From the NCBI RefSeq assembly GCF_029850875.1, contig NZ_JAOVAM010000009.1, positions 33,337 through 97,336 on the forward strand: a DNA stretch of 64,000 bases, in the 5' to 3' direction. Shown here piece by piece: positions 8,799 to 17,590 of this stretch (its first letter is position 1; each line of letters starts with the position of its first letter). The notes beneath the pieces are model-generated. The model was not told the origin of the DNA. It did no database searches and saw only the letters and a program-made list of their open reading frames with translations. The position numbers and the translations under genes were made by a program. The stretch is from Rothia similimucilaginosa (GTDB lineage: Bacteria; Actinomycetota; Actinomycetes; Actinomycetales; Micrococcaceae).

Positions 8799-10022
8799 CT
8801 AGTTGGCGTTGGTAGAGGCGCCACTAGACAGGGTTTCCTGAATGTCTTCGCGGTCCAGCGAGTAAGCGCGGGCGATGGTGGACTGACCCAGTACGCGGGT
8901 GCCCTGGTAGAGAACCATGGTCTGTCCCGGTGCCACACCGGAGAGCGGATCCAGTAGGCGCACTACGGTTTCCAGGCGCAACACATCTTCTTCTTCAGCT
9001 TCGGGGTCGGATGCCCAGGTCATGTATGCCTTGGCGCGGACCGGGTCGGCGTGCGCGCGCACCTGTGCGGTCACTTCGAACTCTTCGCTGCGAGTACCAG
9101 CCTGCGGGGGCTGTTCCAGGAAGCGTGCCGCCTGCTCTACGGGTACGCCCGCCCAGGTGGCGCGGATACCACGGATTTCGTGCACGGCAAGCAACTCACG
9201 GGAGCCGACGATAACTTCGTTTTCCTTGGGGCGCACCTCCAGAACGAAGCGGGGCTTGCCGTCGGCGGCGGGGCGGCCCAGTGCCAGGCCCTTGCGCTGA
9301 CCTACGGTGTATGCCTGCGCGCCGGGGTGCTCGCCGAGCACCTCGCCGTGGGTGTCCTTAATGAGGCCGGGGCGCATCTTGATGTGGTCGCCCAGCCAGG
9401 CGCGAGTATCACCTTCGGGGATAAAGCAGATGTCGTAGGAGTCCGGTTTCTTCGCCACGGAGAAGCCGCGCTCTGCCGCCTCCGCACGTACCTGTGTCTT
9501 GGAGGGGGTGTCTGCAAGGGGGAACCAGGCGTGCTTAAGCTGTTCGTGGGTGAGCACACCAAGTACGTAGGACTGGTCTTTTGCCCAGTCGGCGGCGCGG
9601 TGAAGTTCGCGGTTGCCGTCTTCGGTGGTGATGACGCGGGCGTAGTGTCCGGTCACCACGGCGTCGAAGCCGAGTGCGAGGGCCCGTTCGAGTAGCGCGG
9701 CAAACTTAATCTTTTCGTTGCAACGCATGCAGGGGTTGGGGGTTCGTCCGGCTTCGTATTCGGAGATGAAGTCGTCGACGACATCTTCCTTGAAGCGTTC
9801 GGAGAAGTCCCAGACGAAGAAGGGGATGCCCAGCTGGGAGCAGACGCGGCGGGCGTCCATGGAGTCTTCGAGAGTGCAGCAGCCGCGGGAGCCGGTGCGC
9901 AGGGTGCCGGGCATGCGGGATAGGGCTAGGTGAACGCCGACTACTTCGTGTCCTGCTTCTACGGCGCGAGCTGCGGCGACTGCGGAGTCAACGCCGCCAC
10001 TCATAGCTGCAAGAATTTTCAC
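8799..10022 (-). CDS. mnmA: MnmA, tRNA-uridine 2-sulfurtransferase
   Basis: 407 residues. The N-terminal PP-loop ATPase reads [20 protein letters not shown]. Catalytic cysteines are in NPCMRCNEK and [12 protein letters not shown] conserved [10 protein letters not shown] precedes the C-terminal beta domain. MnmA adenylates U34 of Lys, Glu and Gln tRNAs and replaces its 2-oxygen with sulfur delivered from a cysteine desulfurase. That partner is encoded immediately upstream. The ATG lies at the start of the PP-loop domain. Confidence 0.96.
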   Translation of the reverse strand: MKILAAMSGGVDSAVAAARAVEAGHEVVGVHLALSRMPGTLRTGSRGCCTLEDSMDARRVCSQLGIPFFVWDFSERFKEDVVDDFISEYEAGRTPNPCMRCNEKIKFAALLERALALGFDAVVTGHYARVITTEDGNRELHRAADWAKDQSYVLGVLTHEQLKHAWFPLADTPSKTQVRAEAAERGFSVAKKPDSYDICFIPEGDTRAWLGDHIKMRPGLIKDTHGEVLGEHPGAQAYTVGQRKGLALGRPAADGKPRFVLEVRPKENEVIVGSRELLAVHEIRGIRATWAGVPVEQAARFLEQPPQAGTRSEEFEVTAQVRAHADPVRAKAYMTWASDPEAEEEDVLRLETVVRLLDPLSGVAPGQTMVLYQGTRVLGQSTIARAYSLDREDIQETLSSGASTNAN

Positions 10023-10141
10023 TGCCTATCCTTCTGTTGTGTTGAGCCTTTAGAAAGGTACGCTGTATTTGTGTGGGCGGACTTTCCGGTACTGTAGCTA
10101 CCCATTGTACGCAGGGGCTCGGCGGAATATTGGGCAGTGCA

Positions 10142-10185
10142 CCCTCAGCCAGCCCTCAGCGAACGCTGAGATTCCAGGCTGAGGG
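10142..10185 (-). other. Nested hairpin between the desulfurase gene and mnmA
   Basis: CCCTCAGCC pairs with GGCTGAGGG, and inside it CTCAGCG pairs with CGCTGAG around a TT loop. The structure lies 28 bases after the desulfurase stop. No T-run follows, so it may be an attenuating or RNA-stabilising hairpin rather than a full terminator. Confidence 0.5.
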
Positions 10186-10212
10186 CAGTTGGGTCTCTTC
10201 TCTCCTGGTTTT

Positions 10213-11460
10213 CTAGTGCCAGCGGGAGGCGTCCGGCAGCTGCGAGGAAAGCCCGGCCTTTGCCGCCTGTTCGTAGGCGGCGGGTAGTGCCGCGATGAGG
10301 CGCGCAATATCGGCTCCGGTGGTGGAATGACCGAGGGTGAAGCGCTGGGCGCTGCGGGCGGTGTCTTCGCCCATTCCCATTGCCATGAGCACATGGGAGG
10401 GGCGGGTCACCCCGGCGTTGCAGGCGGAGCCGGTGGAGCTGCTGATGCCCTGCATGTCCAGCAGGAAGAGCAGGGTGTCACCTTCTGCGTTTTCGAAGGT
10501 GAAGTGGGCGTTACCGGGCAGTCGCTTCTGGCCGGGGTACTCTTCAGTGAGCGGATTTTCTCCGCTCAGGTGCGCCTGCGGGATGAGCGCGCTAATTGCC
10601 GCAATGAGTTCGTTGCGTAGCGCGGCGATACGGGCAGATTCTTTGTCAAGGTACTGAACCGAGTGTACGGCGGCCTCTGCAAAACCTGCTATCGCGGGTG
10701 CGTCGATGGTGCCGGAGCGTACGGAGCGTTCCTGACCGCCTCCGTGTAGGACGGGGGTCATCTGTACGGCGCGGGTTGCAACCAGCGCACCGATACCCAT
10801 GGGACCGCCAATCTTGTGGCCGGAGATTGCGAGGGTCGCCACGCCGCTGGCGTGAAAATCAATGGGCACCGCGCCAAAAGCCTGCACCGCGTCCGAGTGC
10901 ACGGGGATACCGTATTCGGCAGCGATAGCGGCGATCTCGGGGATGGGCTCTACGGTACCGACCTCATTGTTCGCCCACATGACGGTCACGAGTGCGACGT
11001 CTTCGGGGTTCTTTTCGATGAGCTCGCGGACGGTCTGCGGGTTGACGCTACCGTGCTCGTCTACGGGGATCCATTCAAGCTGCGCGCCTTCTGCCTTTTC
11101 GAGCCATTCGCAGGTTTCTTCCACGGCGTGGTGCTCGATGGAGGAGACGAGAATTCGGGTGCGCTGCGGGTCTTCTTCGCGGCGCTTCCAGTAGATGCCC
11201 TTGACGGCTAGGTTGTCCGCTTCGGTGCCGCCTGAGGTGAAAATAACCTCGGCGGGGTCGGCTCCGATGGCGCGGGCGATGCGTTCGCGGGCGTATTCAA
11301 CGGTGGCGCGGGCGTCGCGTCCTACGGCGTGTAGGGAGGAGGGGTTGCCGCCGTTGCGCATCTGTTCGACCATGGCGTCGATGGCGGCGGGCAGTACGTC
11401 GGTGGTGGCGGCATGGTCGAGGTAGACCCGGCCGTTCTGAGGGTTGGTTTCTGCGCTCAT
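10213..11460 (-). CDS. Cysteine desulfurase (NifS/IscS family)
   Basis: 415 residues. The start YLDHAATTDVLPAAIDAM is typical of the family. The PLP lysine is in SGHKIGGPMG and the sulfur-carrying cysteine is in SSTGSACNAG; the active loop is followed by PSHVLMAMGM. It removes sulfur from L-cysteine as an enzyme-bound persulfide. Adjacency to mnmA argues that tRNA thiolation is its main customer; Fe-S cluster assembly would usually use SufS elsewhere. The C-terminus ends with an extra tail beyond the family core. Confidence 0.93.
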   Translation of the reverse strand: MSAETNPQNGRVYLDHAATTDVLPAAIDAMVEQMRNGGNPSSLHAVGRDARATVEYARERIARAIGADPAEVIFTSGGTEADNLAVKGIYWKRREEDPQRTRILVSSIEHHAVEETCEWLEKAEGAQLEWIPVDEHGSVNPQTVRELIEKNPEDVALVTVMWANNEVGTVEPIPEIAAIAAEYGIPVHSDAVQAFGAVPIDFHASGVATLAISGHKIGGPMGIGALVATRAVQMTPVLHGGGQERSVRSGTIDAPAIAGFAEAAVHSVQYLDKESARIAALRNELIAAISALIPQAHLSGENPLTEEYPGQKRLPGNAHFTFENAEGDTLLFLLDMQGISSSTGSACNAGVTRPSHVLMAMGMGEDTARSAQRFTLGHSTTGADIARLIAALPAAYEQAAKAGLSSQLPDASRWH

Positions 11461-11617
11461 GCTTCCTCCTGCTGGGTTGTCGGCGGTTTTTCGCCTTGCT
11501 TATTTTATCGCGCTCTATCCGCACTCTTCTAGACATGTTCATCTCGGCAGGGTCGGCGAGCGCTACTCTCCCGGGACGCTCAATGATGGTCGTGGGCTGC
11601 GCGGTACACTTAGGAAC

Positions 11618-12085
11618 GTGTTCAAGATTCTTTTCTATACCCCTGAGATTCCCGGCAATACCGGCAACGCTATCCGTTTGGCGGCGATTACTGGCGCTGA
11701 GCTACACCTGGTGAAGCCGCTGGGCTTTAACTTTGATGATGCGCATCTGCGCCGCGCGGGTCTGGACTATCACGACCTGGCGGTGGTGACGGTGCATGAG
11801 ACCCTTGAGGATGCGTGGGAGGCTCTGGCTCCGGAGCGTGTTTTTGCGTTCACGACCACTGCTTCGACTTCATATGCGGATATTGAGTACCGTCCCGATG
11901 ATGTGTTCATGTTTGGTCCGGAGTCGGTGGGGCTCCCTGCTGAGGTTCAGCAGGACCCGCATGTGAGCGAGCGTGTGAAGATTCCGATGAAGCCGGGCCG
12001 TCGTTCGCTGAACCTGGCTAATTCTGCGTCCATTGCTGTGTTTGAGGCGTGGCGTCAGAACGGTTTTGAGGGAGGCGCCATCTAG
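11618..12085 (+). CDS. trmL: TrmL-like tRNA (cytidine/uridine-34 2'-O)-methyltransferase
   Basis: 155 residues from a GTG at 11618; an AGGAA 5 bases upstream supports this start over an upstream one whose N-terminus matches nothing. It is a SPOUT methyltransferase: LFYTPEIPGNTGNAIRLAA at the start, the knot region FGPESVGLP and the SAM loop IPMKPGRRSLNLANSASIAVFEAWRQ. TrmL methylates the ribose of base 34 in Leu tRNAs. It nearly abuts the next gene (1-base gap), so the two are probably co-translated. Confidence 0.92.
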   Translation: MFKILFYTPEIPGNTGNAIRLAAITGAELHLVKPLGFNFDDAHLRRAGLDYHDLAVVTVHETLEDAWEALAPERVFAFTTTASTSYADIEYRPDDVFMFGPESVGLPAEVQQDPHVSERVKIPMKPGRRSLNLANSASIAVFEAWRQNGFEGGAI

Positions 12086-12086
12086 C

Positions 12087-12734
12087 ATGACTGCAACACA
12101 CCATAATCTGCCGGAGCATCTGGTTCAGCAGATTCTGGAGACGGACCCTCCCCTGGCTGAGCAGATTCGTTTGGATCGGCAGAATAGGGAGTTTACGGGA
12201 CGGGGCTGGGCGCCGGTCTTTTCAGCCTCCCCTCATGCTCGTATTGTGGTGATTGGCCAGGCACCTGGACGTGCCGCGCAGGAGAGCCGTATTCCATGGA
12301 ATGACCAGAGCGGCGTGAAGCTGCGCGAGTGGATGGGCGTAACGGACGAGCAGTTCTATAATCCTGAGCTGATTTCGCTACTACCGATGGATTTTTACTA
12401 CCCCGGCAAGGGCACACACGGTGATAACCCGCCGCGTAAGGATTTCGCCTCCAAGTGGCATCCGCACTTACTGGAGCTCATGCCGAATATTCAGCTGATT
12501 CTACTAGTGGGCGCATATTCCCAGAAGTATTACCTGGATGGTGTGCACGCCCCGAAGGCACAGAAGAACCTGACAGAGACGGTTCGTGCGTGGGAGTCTT
12601 ATCTTCCGAAGTTCCTGCCTCTGGTGCATCCTTCGCCGCTGAATTTTAGGTGGCAGGCAAAGAACCCATGGTTCGAGCAGGAGGTTATCCCAGCTTTGAG
12701 GAGGCGTGTGGGAGAGGTCCTCAAGGACGCTTAG
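12087..12734 (+). CDS. Uracil-DNA glycosylase-family protein
   Basis: 215 residues from the ATG at 12087, with GGGAGG upstream; an earlier in-frame start overlaps trmL and adds no conserved sequence. The water-activating loop motif IGQAPG (about residue 55) and the C-terminal HPSPLN are the two signatures of the uracil-DNA glycosylase superfamily. These enzymes remove uracil from DNA. The exact subfamily and base preference cannot be told from sequence alone. The tight link to trmL looks like an operon of convenience. Confidence 0.82.
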   Translation: MTATHHNLPEHLVQQILETDPPLAEQIRLDRQNREFTGRGWAPVFSASPHARIVVIGQAPGRAAQESRIPWNDQSGVKLREWMGVTDEQFYNPELISLLPMDFYYPGKGTHGDNPPRKDFASKWHPHLLELMPNIQLILLVGAYSQKYYLDGVHAPKAQKNLTETVRAWESYLPKFLPLVHPSPLNFRWQAKNPWFEQEVIPALRRRVGEVLKDA

Positions 12735-12773
12735 CCCGCCCGCTCTGCAGTATCACTATAGTTCTGCCTTACT

Positions 12774-12819
12774 AATAAAGATGCTCCCACCCCATATATG
12801 GGGTGGGAGCATCTTTATT
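12774..12819. terminator. Perfect bidirectional terminator
   Basis: A 46-base perfect palindrome (23-base arms) starting AATAAAG and ending CTTTATT, with a GC-rich centre. It has A/T tracts on both sides and lies between the convergent glycosylase and HtrA-like genes. It can stop transcription from both strands. Confidence 0.9.
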
Positions 12820-12904
12820 ATGCACGTTGTTTAGGCTAACTAAGCAGTCCCAGCTGAGCGGGTGTTTCTCAGCTACGCCGTACTGTTAGTTCAGACGCGA
12901 GGGG

Positions 12905-14215
12905 TTACTTCTGACTGTCGGCGTTGCCCAGAGTCACGGTGATGTCCTGGGTGGAGGAGCCGCGCTTGATCTTCAGCTTCAGGTCGGAGCCTGCCGCTGC
13001 GGCACGTACGGTACCGTTGAGCTCTTCGCTCTTGGTGACAGCATGGCCGTCGGCTTCAATCACGACGTCGCCGGATCGCAGACCTGCCTTGGCGGCGGGA
13101 CTGTTGGATTCTACCGAGACAATTTCAACACCACCGGGGATGAGCTTGGACGAGCCCGAACCGGTGTCCGCGGGGGTGTTCTTTACGCTTGCGCCCAGGT
13201 AGCCGTGAGTTGCTTTACCCTTGGCAATAATCTCGGAGGAGATGCGCTTGGCGTAGTTGGAGGTAATGGAGAACGCCATACCATCAGCGGTGCCACCGTC
13301 CTGACTTGCCTGGCCCTGCGCGTTAATACCGATCAGTTCGCCCTTGAGGTTCACCAGCGGGCCGCCGGAGTTACCGTGGTTGATGGGCACATCAACCTGA
13401 ATCATGGGGATGTAGTTCTGGCCCTTCGAGTCAGCAGGCTGCACGCGGTTTGCATTTGAGACTACGCCGGCAGTCACCGATTCGCTACGACGATACGGTG
13501 CACCGAGGGCAACCACAGCCTCGCCGGAGACCAGCTTGGAGGAGTCGCCCCAGGTGATGGGCTGCAGATCCAGGCCGGAAGGGTTAATCTTCAAAACCGC
13601 CAGGTCAGCTGCAGAGTCCAGGCCCACCACTGTTGCGGTGCGCACGGTGCCATCGCTTAGGCGAACCTCAATGATATATGCTTCTCTGGAAGATTCGAGG
13701 GTGACCACGTGATGGTTGGTGAGGATGTGGCCGGCCTTATCGAGGACAACACCACTACCTCCGCCGGAGGCGGAGCCATTTGACGCCATGATGGTCACGG
13801 TGGAGGGCAGGACCTTCTTCGCGGTTTCTGCTACGCCTGCCACGGTGGAGGAGTTACTGATATTGGAGCTGACGGAGCCGCGGGAGGAGGTGCTGGAGGA
13901 GCTGTTGTTCGAGGCAGCGATACCGCCTCCGACGCCCGCACCGACACCACCACCGACGAGGGCTGCGAGTAGGGCTGCAGTGAGCACAACGCCGGCACCG
14001 TAACGCTTGTTGTTATAGGTATTCTGGGGTGCAGCCTGTGCCGCGCTAACCTGAGCGGCGGCTTGGGGGTAGGTGTATCCGGGAGAGGCGTATGCCTGCG
14101 GGTATGCGTTCTGGCCTTGCTGGTAGCTTGCCTGTCCGTTCACGTTCTGCATGGGACGGGTTGCATCCGTGACGCCGTCATTGCCCCCGTAAAACCATCC
14201 GTTGTTTTGAGTCAT
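12905..14215 (-). CDS. HtrA/DegP-type membrane-anchored serine protease with PDZ domain
   Basis: 436 residues. A Gln/Tyr/Ala-rich cytoplasmic head (1-70) precedes one membrane helix (about 73-102) and a Ser-rich linker. The trypsin-like domain has His169 (LTNHHV), Asp204 (DSAADLAVLK) and Ser283 (GNSGGP), and a C-terminal PDZ domain (about 340-430) follows. Such proteases degrade or refold damaged extracytoplasmic proteins during envelope stress. All three catalytic residues are present. It faces the TPM/PspA envelope region across a long gap with its own promoter space. Confidence 0.92.
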   Translation of the reverse strand: MTQNNGWFYGGNDGVTDATRPMQNVNGQASYQQGQNAYPQAYASPGYTYPQAAAQVSAAQAAPQNTYNNKRYGAGVVLTAALLAALVGGGVGAGVGGGIAASNNSSSSTSSRGSVSSNISNSSTVAGVAETAKKVLPSTVTIMASNGSASGGGSGVVLDKAGHILTNHHVVTLESSREAYIIEVRLSDGTVRTATVVGLDSAADLAVLKINPSGLDLQPITWGDSSKLVSGEAVVALGAPYRRSESVTAGVVSNANRVQPADSKGQNYIPMIQVDVPINHGNSGGPLVNLKGELIGINAQGQASQDGGTADGMAFSITSNYAKRISSEIIAKGKATHGYLGASVKNTPADTGSGSSKLIPGGVEIVSVESNSPAAKAGLRSGDVVIEADGHAVTKSEELNGTVRAAAAGSDLKLKIKRGSSTQDITVTLGNADSQK

Positions 14216-14570
14216 GAGTTCTCCTAGAGTTGAGCGTGTACCTCACCCTGAGCGCACGCTATGTTTCTACTGTAGAGGGTGTTTTATAGCATTCTGTATC
14301 TTTTTGCTGTTAGTAATCGGGGAGTTCGCTGGGAATTTTTCTCGCCCCTTTCATTTGGGGCAGATTAGCTGGTCTGAGCTACCCGGCGATTCATTCGGCG
14401 GCTAGTTTATTTTGGGGTTTTGTCCGCTACTCACTCTCAGGTTTGTCTTTTAAAGCGCCCAATTTTTCTTCACGGTTTACACAGCCTGATGCTTCTTGGT
14501 ACACAGCTTGGTCACAGGGTTGCTCCGTAATGTTTCAGGTGCATAGAGACGAGGACAAAGGAGGAAACCC
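14216..14570. other. Intergenic region upstream of the HtrA-like gene
   Basis: 355 bases with no convincing gene; a plus-strand frame at 14214-14405 lacks family features. It is AT-rich and must hold divergent promoters for the HtrA-like protease (minus) and the 55-residue membrane protein (plus). I could not assign a specific -35/-10 pair. Confidence 0.45.
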
Positions 14571-14738
14571 ATGATGATCGGAACCCTGATTTTTTGTGCG
14601 ATCTTGGCAAGCTCCATCGGTATCGGTGCGGGTATTGTGGCCTGTTGCTCGGGAACGGTGCACCGCCGTCATCGTGCGGAAAAAACTGCCGAGTTGACGC
14701 AGCCACTGGCTACACAGGTGTTGACCACCGGTAGGTAG
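14571..14738 (+). CDS. Small membrane protein, 55 residues, unknown
   Basis: Short frame starting ATGATG with a near-perfect ribosome binding site, AAAGGAGG, 5 bases before it. The product begins MMIGTLIFCAILASSIGIGA and forms one hydrophobic helix (about residues 3-26). A CC pair and a basic HRRHR stretch follow, then a polar tail ending TTGR. This fits a single-pass protein with a short cytoplasmic tail. A terminator follows at 14868. I recognise no family. The ribosome site, membrane helix and terminator together argue that it is real. Confidence 0.65.
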   Translation: MMIGTLIFCAILASSIGIGAGIVACCSGTVHRRHRAEKTAELTQPLATQVLTTGR

Positions 14739-15040
14739 CGCATAGAATTTGATAGTTTCCGGGGCGGGAGATAAGAGCCCTGCACCGGAAGGGACGAGAA
14801 TCCCCAGTATGTCCCGAAGGGGCGGTGTGAGGACCTGCCCGGGTACGATAGTGAGTTGAGTGATGATCGATGCGGCGTGAACCCTTGCATGAGGGCTTAC
14901 GCCGCATCGTCTTTTAACCGTGGTGCGAGCGCAGGAGGCACTGGGCGAAAGCACCCGGTACCCGGGCTACTTCCCTTTTAGTATGCGGTAAGGCGACGGC
15001 GTTGCGGGCACCCAGGATTTAGCTGGGTTATGGTGAAGTT
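14739..15040 (+). other. Structured non-coding stretch after the small membrane protein
   Basis: Contains paired segments CACCG (14783-14787) with CGGTG (14823-14827) and GGGAC (14791-14795) with GTCCC (14811-14815), then the terminator at 14868-14915. This could be a structured 3' untranslated region or a small RNA. The last 120 bases lead into the next gene. Confidence 0.4.
14868..14915 (+). terminator. Rho-independent terminator
   Basis: GATGCGGCGT pairs with ACGCCGCATC, with an inner CCCT/AGGG pair, followed by GTCTTTT. It ends the transcript of the 55-residue membrane protein. Confidence 0.85.
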
Positions 15041-17353
15041 ATGAGGATTATTTCTGCTGTTTTCGCTCTTGTTGGCGCGCTGCCGGTCACATCTGCGGCG
15101 GTGGCGTCTTCTGCGGACGGTACAACACGTCTGTACGCGTTGCTTATCTTTGTTCTGATCTACGCAGCGGTAGCGTTGTTCGCGTCGTTGAGCCCCTCGC
15201 GCCGTCGCGCGTGTGAGATTAGACAGCAAGTGTTGCAACAGCAACAGAACCAGTCGATGAATCAGCAGGTACCGCACCCGCAGGCACCCGATCAGCAGGG
15301 GCCTTCACAGCCTGCGCCGCAGCAGGCACAGTCTCAGCAGATTCAGGGCACGGTGAGCTACCCGATGCGCTACCAGCCGAAGCAGGCTCAGCCGGGTCAT
15401 AGTGCTCAGCAGCCGGTGGCGGTGCCATCGCCTCTGGAGCCGATGCAGGTAGGTGGCGCCTCCGGTTCTTCAGCGCAGAGCCATTCAGCAGAAAGCCAGG
15501 TGCAACAGAGCACGCCCCTGAGCACCCTGGCGCAGCCTGAAGAGCGCCCGCAGCAGGAGGTTCCCCAGCAGGCGCCTGAGAGCAAGCCCTCCGATCGTTT
15601 CTCTTTGAGTACCAATCACAAGCTCATTCCCCCGCTAGAGGATGCGCAGCGCAGCCGCTACCCCATGGTGCTTTCTGTCAGTACATCAGAGGATGAAGTC
15701 TTTGCACTGCCGTCGATTAGCGGTGTACCGGAGCATCTGCTGGTGGGCGCGCAAGAGAATCATGTTCCGCTGAATCAGCGTCCGCGCTGGCAGCAGGTCG
15801 ATATTCTAGAGAACTACCTCATGCGTGCGGTCATGAACCTGCAGACGCTGGAGCGTGCGCAGTTTTCTCCGCTACACAGTTTCAAAGAGACTGCCCAGGC
15901 TGACCGTACGGGGCTTGCCGCCGAGCTGGAAGAAACCATCCGGATGTCTCAGCTGAAGCTGAGCGGGGCGTTAGAGTTCTATACGTCCCTACCTCGTCTG
16001 GCGGATGCCCCGAGTTCTTACGCTTTTGCTCGTGATCATGCGCTCTCCCTGAGCGCCGCCGTCATTAGCCTGACGGAACAGTGCTTTGAGCGTACCTTCA
16101 GTTGGCGTCTGTTGGAGGATACCCTCCCGGACTCTTTGAACGACCGCCTCTACGCGGTGCGTTATCTGCGTGAGAGCGCGCAGAAGCTGGCGGCTTCTGT
16201 GGAGCTGAGCGATTTTGACCGCGCCATGCAACTTGCCGAGACCTGGAAGAAGACTGTTCGCAAGGACTCGAATCTCGATGAGGTCAAGGTCTGGAATGAG
16301 ATGACGGAAGTTGCCTTTGACGTTCTACCCCACTTGCGAGAGCGGGCGTTGAAGGGCGTTCAGTCTACGTTGGAGTTTAGCGAGCTTTTCTACCGTTCCA
16401 GCGAGGACGGTACGCACCGCATGCTCCACCCAGAACAGCTGAGTGAGTTTGAGCTCAAGGGCGTACAGTCCACGCTCGAAGAGCACCTGGAAAAGGTGCG
16501 TCTTGAGCTTCAGGATGCGGAGTTCTGCGCCGCAGTTTTGAGTCTGCAGGCGCGCTCTATCATTGAGCTTATCCAGGAGCTTCTGCAGGTTGAGCAGGAA
16601 GGCGTTCTGGCGGAGGTTGTAACCGATTTGCGGGCACTTGCTCATTACTCGCCCCACCTTGCCAAGCAGCCTATCCATACGTTGATGTTCAGGCGCGAAC
16701 AGTACGCCCCCGATCGGGAGGATCTGCCAACCATTGGCGAGCGCATCCGTTCTCTCTCAAGTGTCCCCGAGGTTCTGGCGTTCGTTCATTATGAGGGAAC
16801 GGTGCTTCTACTGGGCGTCTCAGATCCGTATCAGGCGTTTTCCGGGGAGGGTTCCCCCGAGGGTCTGCTTTCGGAAGAGATGAAGTTATCCTCCATGCCG
16901 CTGTCTGTGTTGCGGACCCATTCGCGGCTTCTGCAGCAGGTGCTTCGCCTACAGAATCTGCGTTTAAAGCTGGCGTGGGTGAGTAGCTGTAGTGGCTACA
17001 TGTCTTGGCCCCTGGTTGATCGTCATTTCGTTGGTCCCTCTGCCGCTGATGAGGATTTGAAGGAGCTGACTGAAAATATTGAGGCGCTCGCTGAGCTTCT
17101 GGACGCCCGTTCTAACTCCCAGATGTATAAGGGCCGTAGCGTGCCGACTACACCCTTTTTGTGGTCGCAGATGCGGGAACAGGCAGATTCCAGTTCTAGG
17201 TTGCTGAATTATGTGCAGTTCTTAGGCTGGATGTACGCCTTGTCTTCGCGGGTTCAGGTGGTGAACGGTGTGGTACAGAGTATCCACGATGTTAGTGCCG
17301 CGGAGGTAGTGGAGCATCTGATAAGTAATCTGGAGATTGCGCGGCGGCGCTAA
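15041..17353 (+). CDS. Large membrane-anchored protein of unknown function
   Basis: 770 residues. An N-terminal hydrophobic stretch (1-22) and a membrane helix (about 31-51, YALLIFVLIYAAVALFASL) precede SRRRA. A Gln/Pro/Ser-rich disordered region follows (about 60-190). The rest is helical, charged and coiled-coil-like and has no motif I know. The topology suggests that most of the protein lies in the cytoplasm. The next gene on the same strand encodes a TPM-domain protein and the one after that PspA, so an envelope-stress role is possible by context only. The ribosome site is weak, so the start is moderately sure. A terminator follows directly. Confidence 0.8.
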   Translation: MRIISAVFALVGALPVTSAAVASSADGTTRLYALLIFVLIYAAVALFASLSPSRRRACEIRQQVLQQQQNQSMNQQVPHPQAPDQQGPSQPAPQQAQSQQIQGTVSYPMRYQPKQAQPGHSAQQPVAVPSPLEPMQVGGASGSSAQSHSAESQVQQSTPLSTLAQPEERPQQEVPQQAPESKPSDRFSLSTNHKLIPPLEDAQRSRYPMVLSVSTSEDEVFALPSISGVPEHLLVGAQENHVPLNQRPRWQQVDILENYLMRAVMNLQTLERAQFSPLHSFKETAQADRTGLAAELEETIRMSQLKLSGALEFYTSLPRLADAPSSYAFARDHALSLSAAVISLTEQCFERTFSWRLLEDTLPDSLNDRLYAVRYLRESAQKLAASVELSDFDRAMQLAETWKKTVRKDSNLDEVKVWNEMTEVAFDVLPHLRERALKGVQSTLEFSELFYRSSEDGTHRMLHPEQLSEFELKGVQSTLEEHLEKVRLELQDAEFCAAVLSLQARSIIELIQELLQVEQEGVLAEVVTDLRALAHYSPHLAKQPIHTLMFRREQYAPDREDLPTIGERIRSLSSVPEVLAFVHYEGTVLLLGVSDPYQAFSGEGSPEGLLSEEMKLSSMPLSVLRTHSRLLQQVLRLQNLRLKLAWVSSCSGYMSWPLVDRHFVGPSAADEDLKELTENIEALAELLDARSNSQMYKGRSVPTTPFLWSQMREQADSSSRLLNYVQFLGWMYALSSRVQVVNGVVQSIHDVSAAEVVEHLISNLEIARRR

Positions 17354-17370
17354 TTAACTGAATAGCCGGT

Positions 17371-17409
17371 GAGCCGGGATCTAGCGTGAGGCTAGCCCCC
17401 GGCTTTCCT
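17371..17409 (+). terminator. Rho-independent terminator
   Basis: AGCCGGG pairs with CCCGGCT and CTAGC pairs with GCTAG inside, followed by TT. It lies 18 bases after the stop of the large unknown protein and separates it from the TPM gene. Confidence 0.75.
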
Positions 17410-17590
17410 GTATAAATCCTGGGAAGTCGGTAAACGGGTGGCAAATAGCGTCGCAATATTCTCGTATCTGTGCGTCTGTGTGACTAGGCCACCGCTACAC
17501 TAATAATGTGACCGGCACTAAGGTGTGCGATGAACAAGCACGCCGTGAAGTGCAGGTCAGTTCGTACTTCACGATAACGGAGGAAAGACC

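Noticed and set aside
10142..10185. Nested hairpin read as two CRISPR-like repeats
   Set aside because: Only one hairpin exists, with no spacers or further copies.
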